DNA from: Pseudomonadota bacterium
GTDB lineage: Bacteria > Pseudomonadota > Alphaproteobacteria > Sphingomonadales > Sphingomonadaceae
Direction: 5' to 3'
Length of the DNA stretch: 20,810 bases
Assembly (NCBI GenBank): GCA_023423775.1
Contig: JAFAEZ010000030.1
Span: forward strand, 1 to 20,810
Each line of letters starts with the position of its first letter. Position 1 is the stretch's first letter. Positions 15,614 through 20,810 of the stretch are shown here, one piece after another. Below the pieces are notes generated by a model. It saw only the letters and a list, made by a program, of their open reading frames with translations. It was not told the origin of the DNA and searched no databases. The position numbers were made by a program, and so were the translations under genes.

Positions 15614-17580
15614 CAGAATGCCTGGCCCAGCGAGACGTAGACCGCGATCCTATCATCGCCGCTGCGCCGGTTGAGCGGCGTGCCGACATCGACCCGGATC
15701 GGCCCGAAATTGGTGTGGTAGCGCACGCCCAGGCCGGCGCCGAAGCGGAGGTGATCGATCTCCGGAAGCGGCGACGTGTAGATGTTGCCGGCGTCGATGA
15801 ACGGTACGATCCCGAAATTGCCGACCCGGACCCGCGCCTCGAGAGCGAATTCGGCCAGGCTGCGCCCGCCGATCGGATCATCGAAGATCGGATCGCGCGG
15901 GCCGAGCTTCTGGAAGCCGTAGCCGCGCACCGACCCGCCGCCGCCGGCGTAGAAGCGGCGCGACGGCGCGATGCGGTCGCGGCTGGCGCCGAAGATCGTG
16001 CCGAGACGCGCCCGCCCGGCGATCGTCACGGTGTCCGACACCGGTTGATAGAAGCTGCCGTCGATCTGGACCCGCGAGTAGCCGAACGTGCCGTCCTGCA
16101 GCGATGCTTCGGGCGAGAAGCGCCCCGACAGGCGGAAGCCGCGGGTCGGATCGAGCAGGTCGTTCGAGCCGTCATAAGAGAGGCTCGCCGGCAACGCGCC
16201 GATCAGGAAGGTGCGGCGCCGCGTCGTACCCGTGTCGATGTCGACGTCGCGCTCGTCGGACGCGATCAGGTCGGCGCCCAGCGACCAGGTCCATTTCTTC
16301 TGCCAGATGATGTTGCTGCGGCGCTCGATCCCCGCGCCCAGCAGGAAGGTGCGGGCGTCATAGGCGTTGCGCTCGACATGGCTGGCCGCCGCTTGGGCGG
16401 TCAGCACCTGGTCGCGCTTGCGGAAATTGTTGCGGCGCAGGGTGGCGGAGATGAGCTGCTCCCGCGTGCCGGCAACGCCGCGGAAGGTGACGGCGCCTTC
16501 GGGGCGGATCAGGTTGCGGTGCTGCCAGCTTGCCTCGACGCGGACACCCTCGCCGGTGCCGTAGCCGGCCGCGCCGGCGATGGTCCGCATCGGCGCCGGC
16601 TCCAGCGCGACGGCGATGTCGACCGTCTTGGTCGCGGGATTGTCGATCGGGCGCAGACTGACCGACGAGACGAGCCCGGTCGCGACGAGGGCCCGGCGCA
16701 GATCCTCGAGCAGCGGCTGTTCGAACCGGTCGCCCGGATGGAATCGGGCGATGCGCTGGATATGCTTGGCGCTGAACAGCCGGTCGCCTTCGACGACGAT
16801 GCGGCCGAACTGGCGGGCGCCGTTGGGTTCGACAGGAAGCACCAGGGCAGCCGTCCGCGTCTCGTGGTCGACCGCGATGTCGAGCTTACCGACATCGGCG
16901 AAGGCGTAACCGCGCTTGCCGAGCTCGATGCGGAGCGCGGCTTCGCCGGCGGTCACGTCCGCGGCGTTGACCGGCTCGCCTTCCTCGACGCCGAACGCCT
17001 GGCGCAGTGCGGCTTCGTCGGCGCCGGCGCCCTCGATCCCTGGCAGGCGGACTTCGGCGAAGCGATATTGCGGGCCGGGCTCGGCTTCGAGCGTGACCTG
17101 GACGACATTGGCCGCCGCCCCCGCCTCGACCCGCGTACGCACGAGCGCGTCATAATAGCCCCAGGCGCGCAGCAACTCGCTCAGCAGGTCGGCGTCGGCG
17201 CGGGCGCGGCGGTCGATCTGCGCGGCGTTGGCGGTATCATCGGCATCCTGCTCGAGCGCCGACAATTGCTTGAACTGAAGGAGAAGCGCCTCGGACCCGA
17301 CACCGTCCAGGCCCTCGATCCGCACGGTGTAGCCGCGCTCGGTCGCAGCGTCGGCAATGCTGGTGTCGGGGGTGACGGCAATCTCGCCCGGCTCTTCCTC
17401 CATGTCCGGCCACTCCACGCCGAGATCGGGCAGCGGATCGAGCGGCGCGGAAGGGTCGAGCGGCTGATCGAGCTGATCCAGGCCGCTGCTCTCCTGCGCT
17501 CGCGCCGGATGGTGGGTGAGAGTGAGGGCAGCGACAGCCAGAGCGACCGCCACACGCCGCCCCGCAGCGACTTGCAACAT
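15613..17580 (-). CDS. tamA: autotransporter assembly factor TamA (Omp85 family)
   Basis: 655 residues: signal peptide with RR in the n-region ending near ARAQ (residues 26-29), then a Pro/Asp/Glu-rich linker (LDPSAPLDPLPD, about 40-52), POTRA domains (about 70-320, with LLRAWGYYDA and the last at FGRIVVEGDRLFSAKHI), and a 16-strand Omp85 barrel. The L6 lid motif VRGYGF is at 551-556, after the FYAGGGGS stretch. The last strand VYVSLGQAF ends in Phe, the usual BAM recognition signal. BamA itself is excluded by the tamB partner, by having fewer POTRA domains and by size. No good Shine-Dalgarno precedes ATG 17580, but this start gives the best signal peptide. Confidence 0.93.
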   Translation of the reverse strand: MLQVAAGRRVAVALAVAALTLTHHPARAQESSGLDQLDQPLDPSAPLDPLPDLGVEWPDMEEEPGEIAVTPDTSIADAATERGYTVRIEGLDGVGSEALLLQFKQLSALEQDADDTANAAQIDRRARADADLLSELLRAWGYYDALVRTRVEAGAAANVVQVTLEAEPGPQYRFAEVRLPGIEGAGADEAALRQAFGVEEGEPVNAADVTAGEAALRIELGKRGYAFADVGKLDIAVDHETRTAALVLPVEPNGARQFGRIVVEGDRLFSAKHIQRIARFHPGDRFEQPLLEDLRRALVATGLVSSVSLRPIDNPATKTVDIAVALEPAPMRTIAGAAGYGTGEGVRVEASWQHRNLIRPEGAVTFRGVAGTREQLISATLRRNNFRKRDQVLTAQAAASHVERNAYDARTFLLGAGIERRSNIIWQKKWTWSLGADLIASDERDVDIDTGTTRRRTFLIGALPASLSYDGSNDLLDPTRGFRLSGRFSPEASLQDGTFGYSRVQIDGSFYQPVSDTVTIAGRARLGTIFGASRDRIAPSRRFYAGGGGSVRGYGFQKLGPRDPIFDDPIGGRSLAEFALEARVRVGNFGIVPFIDAGNIYTSPLPEIDHLRFGAGLGVRYHTNFGPIRVDVGTPLNRRSGDDRIAVYVSLGQAF

Positions 17581-17599
17581 AAAGCGAAATCTAGCCGGG

Positions 17600-17627
17600 G
17601 GCGGAGCGCTCCGCCAGCAAGATTATA
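17600..17627 (-). promoter_or_regulatory. possible tamA leader: -10 box and perfect palindrome
   Basis: On the minus strand a TATAAT hexamer (17627-17622) is followed by the perfect 16-base palindrome GGCGGAGCGCTCCGCC (17615-17600), 19 bases ahead of the tamA ATG. No convincing -35 box sits 16-18 bases upstream of the TATAAT. The palindrome could be a protein site or an RNA hairpin near the ribosome entry site; with no T-run it does not look like a terminator of the 77-residue gene. Confidence 0.35.
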
Positions 17628-17640
17628 GAGCGCGTTAACC

Positions 17641-17874
17641 CTAGTGGACCGTGTCCGTCACGTCTTCGCCACGGAGCATCGTGATCGCGCGCTCGATCTG
17701 CCGCCAATGGCAGAAATGGAGGACGTTGCCGAGCGTCCGGCTACGGTCGGCCCGGTCCGCGGCCTCGGTCTGCGCGAGCTCGCCATAATGCCGCATCAAC
17801 TCGGTCGCTTCGGCCAATGCCGCGCGATCCACATGGATATGCTCTCGCAACCTGTCCCCCGCTCTTACGCTCAC
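17641..17874 (-). CDS. 77-residue conserved-looking small protein, unknown function
   Basis: Soluble, helical, without signal peptide. The segment LMRHYGELAQ (about 26-35), then RADRSRTLGNVLHFCHWRQIERAITML (about 41-67) and a TDTVH end look like a family I recall from sphingomonad genomes without known function; the single Cys and the HFCHWRQIE block stand out. The start is uncertain: GTG 17874 has AAGG 8 bases upstream, while an internal GTG at HVDRAAL would give about 58 residues. It lies 60 bases ahead of tamA on the same strand, with a TATAAT box between, so it may or may not share the tamA message. It is divergent from the two-helix membrane protein gene. Confidence 0.7.
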   Translation of the reverse strand: MSVRAGDRLREHIHVDRAALAEATELMRHYGELAQTEAADRADRSRTLGNVLHFCHWRQIERAITMLRGEDVTDTVH

Positions 17875-17987
17875 TACATGGGCCTTCTACCCGCGGCCGG
17901 TTTCGAAATGCCGCATCCTCGGGGTCAACACGATCTTCACCATCCCGGGGCTGGCATCGCGCCCGGCGACCTGCCAAAGGAGCGCGC

Positions 17988-18164
17988 ATGAACGCACCCC
18001 AGTCCAACCGCACCCAGGCCGGCGGCTTCCTCATCGCGGCCAGCGTCATCGTCGGCGCCGTCGCCGGCATTATCGTCGGCCAGCCGAGCGCGGGCTTCGT
18101 CATCGGGCTCGCGATCGGCGTGGTCCTGGCCGTTCTGATATGGCGCAAGGATCAGCGCCGCTAG
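17988..18164 (+). CDS. 58-residue two-helix membrane protein, unknown function
   Basis: ATG 17988 has a strong AAAGGAG ribosome site 6 bases upstream. The protein has a short polar N-terminus (MNAPQSNRTQ), a Gly/Ala-rich helix (about 11-30), a tight turn QPSAG, a second helix (about 35-52) and a positively charged end RKDQRR, which predicts both termini inside. Small-residue spacing (GAVAGIIVG, GLAIG) suggests close helix packing or oligomerisation. No function is known to me. The coding frame is open upstream to 17817, but that part runs antisense to the 77-residue gene. Its TAG stop lies in the palindrome CTAG shared with the stop of the converging S24 regulator. Confidence 0.75.
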   Translation: MNAPQSNRTQAGGFLIAASVIVGAVAGIIVGQPSAGFVIGLAIGVVLAVLIWRKDQRR

Positions 18165-18802
18165 GCGATCCTGCGTCCGGCCCAGACGACGCGCCCGACC
18201 ACCTCGACCTTGTCGAGCGGGCAATCCGGCCAGCCCGGATAGGCAGTGTTGTCGCTGCTGATCGATGCAGTCCGCGCGACCGGATTCACCGATAGTCGCT
18301 TCACCATCAGCGCGTCCTCGATCCGCAGCACATAGATGCCGTCGCGCAGGCGACCCGCGAGATCGCTGCGGTCGACCATGATCTCGTCGCCATCGGCCAG
18401 CGTCGGGGCCATCGAATCGCCTTCGACCCGAATGATCGAAAGTGCACGAACATCGCCGGCCCCCAGCCCCTTGAGCCATTGGGAATCGAAGGCAAAATGG
18501 GATTTAGCGCGCTCGTCACCCGGTACCGCTCCCGGTCCCGCCGATGCGCCGACATCGAGCTGCGGAACAACCACATGGGCCTCGCCGTCCGAACGCGGTG
18601 AAGGTCTGCCGCCAAGCCTTTCTTCCGTCACCCCGAAATAGCGAGCGAGAATGCGCCGATCCTCCTCGGCAAGGGCTCTCGGCGTGCCGCGTTTGATGAA
18701 CTGCTGCACATAGGCCGCATTACGGCCGATCAGCCGCGACAAGGATGCATAATCCTCGCCCCGCTCCCGAATGAGGCGCTCCAGTTCCGCGCGCGCGTCC
18801 AT
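18161..18802 (-). CDS. S24 family peptidase/CI-LexA-like HTH regulator
   Basis: 213 residues. The N-terminal half (about 1-64) is a helix-turn-helix region with LSRLIGRNAAYVQQFIKRG as the likely HTH and ARYFGVTEERLGG closing it. The C-terminal half is an S24 (LexA/CI-like) domain with the serine nucleophile S130 in VEGDSMAPTL and the general-base lysine K168 in LMVKRL. An Ala-Gly pair (A88-G89 in GASAGPG) lies about 41 residues before S130, where CI/LexA proteins are cut, so DNA-damage-type self-cleavage is possible but unproven. No integrase or phage genes are near. It is divergent from the 65-residue gene over a 94-base region with twin palindromes, which suggests autoregulation. A TATGAT hexamer just 12 bases before the ATG hints at a nearly leaderless message. 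Confidence 0.9.
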   Translation of the reverse strand: MDARAELERLIRERGEDYASLSRLIGRNAAYVQQFIKRGTPRALAEEDRRILARYFGVTEERLGGRPSPRSDGEAHVVVPQLDVGASAGPGAVPGDERAKSHFAFDSQWLKGLGAGDVRALSIIRVEGDSMAPTLADGDEIMVDRSDLAGRLRDGIYVLRIEDALMVKRLSVNPVARTASISSDNTAYPGWPDCPLDKVEVVGRVVWAGRRIA

Positions 18803-18817
18803 CTCCGCACCCTATCA

Positions 18818-18851
18818 TAGGAATTTTCCTAGACAAGTAGGAAATCTCCTT
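18818..18851. promoter_or_regulatory. twin palindromic operators between S24 regulator and small HTH-like gene
   Basis: TAGGAATTTTCCTA (18818-18831) is two perfect 6-base arms around TT. TAGGAAATCTCCTT (18838-18851) keeps the AGGA-N4-TCCT core. Their centres are 20 bases apart, about two helical turns, as expected for cooperative dimers. The second also runs into a perfect 12-base palindrome TCTCCTTGGAGA (18845-18856), and a weaker AGGAACATTCGA follows at 18868-18879. AT-rich sites in an otherwise GC-rich region, exactly between divergent genes, are the natural targets for the S24 regulator; binding is inferred. Confidence 0.6.
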
Positions 18852-18896
18852 GGAGAGTGAACATATCAGGAACATTCGAGTCGGAGGAGACAGAAG

Positions 18897-19094
18897 ATGC
18901 ACTTGCTGCAGCGCGTGGAACGCCACCTGAAACGCACCGGCATGGCTGCGACCAGCTTCGGCCGCGTGACCCTCAACGACCCGCGGCTCGTGCACGACCT
19001 GCGGCGCGGTCGCGAGGTCCGGGCGCGCACGGCCGCCCGTCTCAATGCTTTCATCGAGGCGCAGGAACAGGGAGGCACGCCATGCGGCCGCTGA
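18897..19094 (+). CDS. 65-residue small DNA-binding-like (Cro-like) protein
   Basis: ATG 18897 has GGAGGAGA about 7-14 bases upstream. The protein reads as helix (LLQRVERHLKRTG), helix (ATSFGRVTL), turn with NDPRLVHDLRRGREV as a recognition-helix candidate, then helix (TAARLNAFIEAQEQ): four short basic helices, consistent with a lambda-repressor/Cro-like fold. The FGR...DPRLV.DLR.GRE wording is one I remember from small alphaproteobacterial proteins listed as hypothetical. It is divergent from the S24 regulator across the twin palindromes and overlaps the next gene by 13 bases, so it is translated with it. DNA binding is inferred from pattern only. Confidence 0.75.
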   Translation: MHLLQRVERHLKRTGMAATSFGRVTLNDPRLVHDLRRGREVRARTAARLNAFIEAQEQGGTPCGR

Positions 19095-19420
19095 TCAACG
19101 ACGCGACCACTGCTTTACTGCGCGCGATCTGCGCCAGGCTCGAACGGGTCGAACGCGTTGTGTTCGAGGAGATCGTCAGCCGCCAGTGGGCCAGCGTCAC
19201 CTTCACCGGCGCCCGGCACGAACTCCTCTTCCGGCTCGAAGGTCCGACCGCCTGGGCGGCGGCCGACTGCTTCCTCGACAATCTCGGAGGCGCGGAATTC
19301 GCACTGCGCGGCCACATATTGGCCGACATAGCGCTGGTTTCGGAGGAGCGATTCGCAAACGCGTCGGGCGAACCCCGCGCCCGCCTCAGGATCGAGGCGT
19401 TGACCGTCGAAGACGCCTAG
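19082..19420 (+). CDS. 112-residue protein of unknown function, coupled to the HTH-like gene
   Basis: ATG 19082 lies inside the end of the 65-residue gene and has GGGAGG about 7 bases upstream. The protein has an N-terminal helix (MRPLINDATTALLRAICARLERVERVVFEEIV) followed by alternating strands (WASVTFTGARHELLFRLEG, EFALRGHILADIALVSEER, RARLRIEALTVEDA), with AADCFLDNLGG between; an alpha-beta soluble fold. No signal peptide or membrane helix. I do not recognise a named family. It shares an operon with the HTH-like gene and so probably responds to the S24 regulator. The stop TAG is within a CTAG shared with the converging acidic protein gene. Confidence 0.75.
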   Translation: MRPLINDATTALLRAICARLERVERVVFEEIVSRQWASVTFTGARHELLFRLEGPTAWAAADCFLDNLGGAEFALRGHILADIALVSEERFANASGEPRARLRIEALTVEDA

Positions 19421-20262
19421 GGGCGTCGCGCAGCCATCTTCTGAAGATCGTCGAGCGCGCTGCGCAACCGCGCGTCGACCGGGTCCTCGATCGGATCGTC
19501 GAACGGCACCGCTTCGATCACGGGCGCGGCGGCGGCGGGCGCAGCGCGGGCCTGGCGTCGCACGAGGCCCTGCTCAAGCCGAGCCATGAGTTCCGATATG
19601 CTCGGCACATGCTCGTCCGCCGCCGGGGCAGCGGGTGCCACGACCATCTCTTCTTCAGCGAAGGCGTCAGCGGCGAACGTCTCGGGCTGATCGTAGACCG
19701 CATCGACAGGCGGGATTTCCTCGACCTCGTCCTCGACGATCTCGATCTCATCCTCGACTATCTCGGCTTCGGTGAGTTCCAGCCACTCTTCCGCTTCCTC
19801 CTCTTCGACGGGCTCGGGCATCAGGAAGCGCGGCAGATCAGGCTTCTCGGCCTGAGCCGGCTCGCCAAGATCCAGTCCGGCAAAAAGCGGCCGGCGCGAA
19901 GGGGCGTCGGGATGGGCGTCGGCACGGCGCAGGCGTGGCGGCTCCGCCGGCACTTCGAGCGTGCGGACGCGCAACGGCGTATCGGCCGGACGAGTGCCGA
20001 TCGCACGCAACACCAGCCAGATCAGAACGAACGTGCCCAGTGCCGCAGCGAGGATCACCGACAGACGGGCGGTCGGGCCGAGCGGCGGCGCAGCGGCGGG
20101 CAGGATTGCGGGCAGGCCCGTCCCCGCGACCGCCTCGGCGAAGAAGGCGTCGGGCATCGCGTAAGCGACGAACGCCACCGACAGAGCGGCGAGCCCGGCC
20201 ATGGGAAGATCGAGCGAAAAGCGCATCCCGCTGCCCCGTCTCACGATGCTTTTCGATGCCAT
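19417..20262 (-). CDS. acidic membrane-anchored protein, unknown function, coupled to the glycosyltransferase
   Basis: 281 residues. Two hydrophobic helices (about 20-37 and 66-87) frame a short loop rich in Ala/Pro, so the N-terminal tens of residues form a hairpin in the inner membrane and the long rest is probably cytoplasmic. The tail has an Arg/Pro-rich patch (about 100-125), a strongly acidic stretch (about 150-184) that contains a near-duplicate IVEDEIE/IVEDEVE, and an Ala-rich end. Low complexity makes homology hard to judge; I do not recognise a domain. ATG 20262 overlaps the glycosyltransferase stop as TAATG, the main reason to prefer it to an internal ATG (20226). Context suggests a role in surface polysaccharide export, by inference only. 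Confidence 0.75.
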   Translation of the reverse strand: MASKSIVRRGSGMRFSLDLPMAGLAALSVAFVAYAMPDAFFAEAVAGTGLPAILPAAAPPLGPTARLSVILAAALGTFVLIWLVLRAIGTRPADTPLRVRTLEVPAEPPRLRRADAHPDAPSRRPLFAGLDLGEPAQAEKPDLPRFLMPEPVEEEEAEEWLELTEAEIVEDEIEIVEDEVEEIPPVDAVYDQPETFAADAFAEEEMVVAPAAPAADEHVPSISELMARLEQGLVRRQARAAPAAAAPVIEAVPFDDPIEDPVDARLRSALDDLQKMAARRP

Positions 20263-20810
20263 TACAAAGCCATGCCCGTCAGTTTTCGATAAGCGGGAGC
20301 ATAATTGGAAATGTTCAATGACCAGTTACGATCGCGCTCGACGAAGGCGCGGGCCGCGTCCCGCCGCGTCTCCCAGCCGTTGCGATCGGCCAGCAGCCCA
20401 TCGAGCACTGCCGCCAAAGCGACCGGATCGTCCGGCGGGAAAAGGGTGCCGGTGACCCCGTCCTCGATCAGCTCGCGATGGCCGCCGACGTCGGAGGCCG
20501 CCACCAGCTTGCGCTGAGCCATGGCCTCGAGCGGCTTCAGCGGCGTCACCAGCTCGGTGAGGCGCATGGCCTTGCGCGGGTAGGCGAGGATGTCGATCAG
20601 CCCGTAATAACGCTCGACCTCCTCGTGCGGGACGCGGCCGACGAAATGGATGCGCGCCGCCGCCGGCGATGCCGCGGCCTGCGCCTTCAGCGCCGCTTCC
20701 ATCGGCCCGCCGCCGACCAGCAGCAGATGCGCGTCCGGCCGCGTCGCCAGCAGAAGCGGCATCGCGGCGATCAGGTCGTCGAGCCCTTCATAATCGTAGA
20801 AGGAGCCGAT
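20262..20810 (-). CDS. glycosyltransferase family 4, exosortase/PEP-CTERM-associated type (5' end outside window)
   Basis: The last 182 residues of a GT4 (GT-B fold) enzyme; the frame is open from the right edge, so the N-terminal acceptor domain is missing. Visible parts: GSFYDYEGLDDLIAA, LLLVGGGPMEAAL (start of the nucleotide-sugar domain), FVGRVPHEEVERYYGLIDI, YPRKAMRLTELVTPLKPLEA and MAQRKLVAASDVGGHRELI with the conserved E-x7-E-type donor region. The wording YP.. .MRLTELVTPLKPLEAMAQ is that of the PEP-CTERM/exosortase A-associated (Daro_2409-like) glycosyltransferases, so an exopolysaccharide locus probably continues to the right. Stop TAA is coupled (TAATG) to the acidic protein gene. 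Confidence 0.9.
   Translation of the reverse strand: MGSFYDYEGLDDLIAAMPLLLATRPDAHLLLVGGGPMEAALKAQAAASPAAARIHFVGRVPHEEVERYYGLIDILAYPRKAMRLTELVTPLKPLEAMAQRKLVAASDVGGHRELIEDGVTGTLFPPDDPVALAAVLDGLLADRNGWETRRDAARAFVERDRNWSLNISNYAPAYRKLTGMAL

Noticed and set aside
13460..15640. 726-codon open frame antisense to tamB
   Set aside because: It mirrors tamB codon by codon, is rich in Arg/Ala/Asp/His and has no recognisable domain; long antisense frames are expected where third codon positions are nearly all G or C.
15715..17628. 637-codon open frame antisense to tamA
   Set aside because: Same explanation: the sense strand encodes a clear signal peptide, POTRA domains and Omp85 barrel.
17644..17991. 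115-codon plus-strand frame over the 77-residue gene
   Set aside because: Composition is irregular and the minus strand has the conserved-looking HFCHWRQIER block; only its last bases, from 17988 on in another reading, belong to a real gene.
18161..19420. Prophage or genomic island
   Set aside because: Despite the CI/Cro-like pair there is no integrase, attachment repeat, tRNA gene or structural phage gene, and composition does not change.
19045..20292. 415-codon plus-strand frame over the 112-residue and acidic genes
   Set aside because: Out of frame with both supported genes, rich in Arg/His, without a ribosome site.

Overview
The window looks like a chromosomal stretch from a high-GC alphaproteobacterium, most likely a member of the Sphingomonadaceae. 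I base this on remembered protein families, not on a search. The clues are the GC-rich third codon positions (which also create very long false antisense frames), a bioF-bioD-bioA run, glnB next to glnA, a tamA-tamB pair, several small conserved-looking proteins of a type I associate with sphingomonads, and a PEP-CTERM/exosortase-associated glycosyltransferase at the right edge. I see no rRNA, tRNA, CRISPR array, insertion sequence or recognisable prophage. Gene density is very high and no gap reaches 300 bases.

Layout, left to right. (1) 1-2553, plus strand: the 3' end of bioF, then bioD and bioA joined by 4-base start/stop overlaps (biotin synthesis), then a small exported DUF6265-type protein. 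(2) 2555-3705, minus strand: a CinA-N/MoCF-type molybdopterin-binding protein overlapping a MAPEG membrane protein. (3) 3769-6575, plus strand: type I methionine aminopeptidase (map), then glnB and glnA, with a sigma-54-like promoter candidate before glnB and two hairpin-forming palindromes between glnB and glnA. (4) 6627-7102, minus strand: two very small proteins in a probable operon. (5) 7225-11314: an amino acid permease on plus, converging on a minus-strand pair made of a second amino acid permease and an MHS-family (KgtP-like) carboxylate transporter. (6) 11402-17874, minus strand: a 77-residue protein, tamA and tamB; the last two form the outer-membrane/inner-membrane translocation and assembly module. 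(7) 17988-19420: a small two-helix membrane protein; a CI/LexA-like S24 regulator; and, divergent from the regulator, a 65-residue DNA-binding-like protein overlapping a 112-residue protein. Between the divergent genes lie twin palindromes that look like operators. (8) 19417-20810, minus strand: a glycosyltransferase (cut by the window edge) coupled by TAATG to an acidic two-helix membrane protein, probably the border of an exopolysaccharide/exosortase locus.

Most of the window is core metabolism, nitrogen control and envelope assembly. The least ordinary part is 18161-19420. An S24-type repressor faces a tiny Cro-like protein across paired palindromes whose centres are 20 bases apart, which resembles a phage lysogeny switch without any phage around it. 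The two genes that converge on this module from outside each share a CTAG palindrome as overlapping stop codons with their partner.
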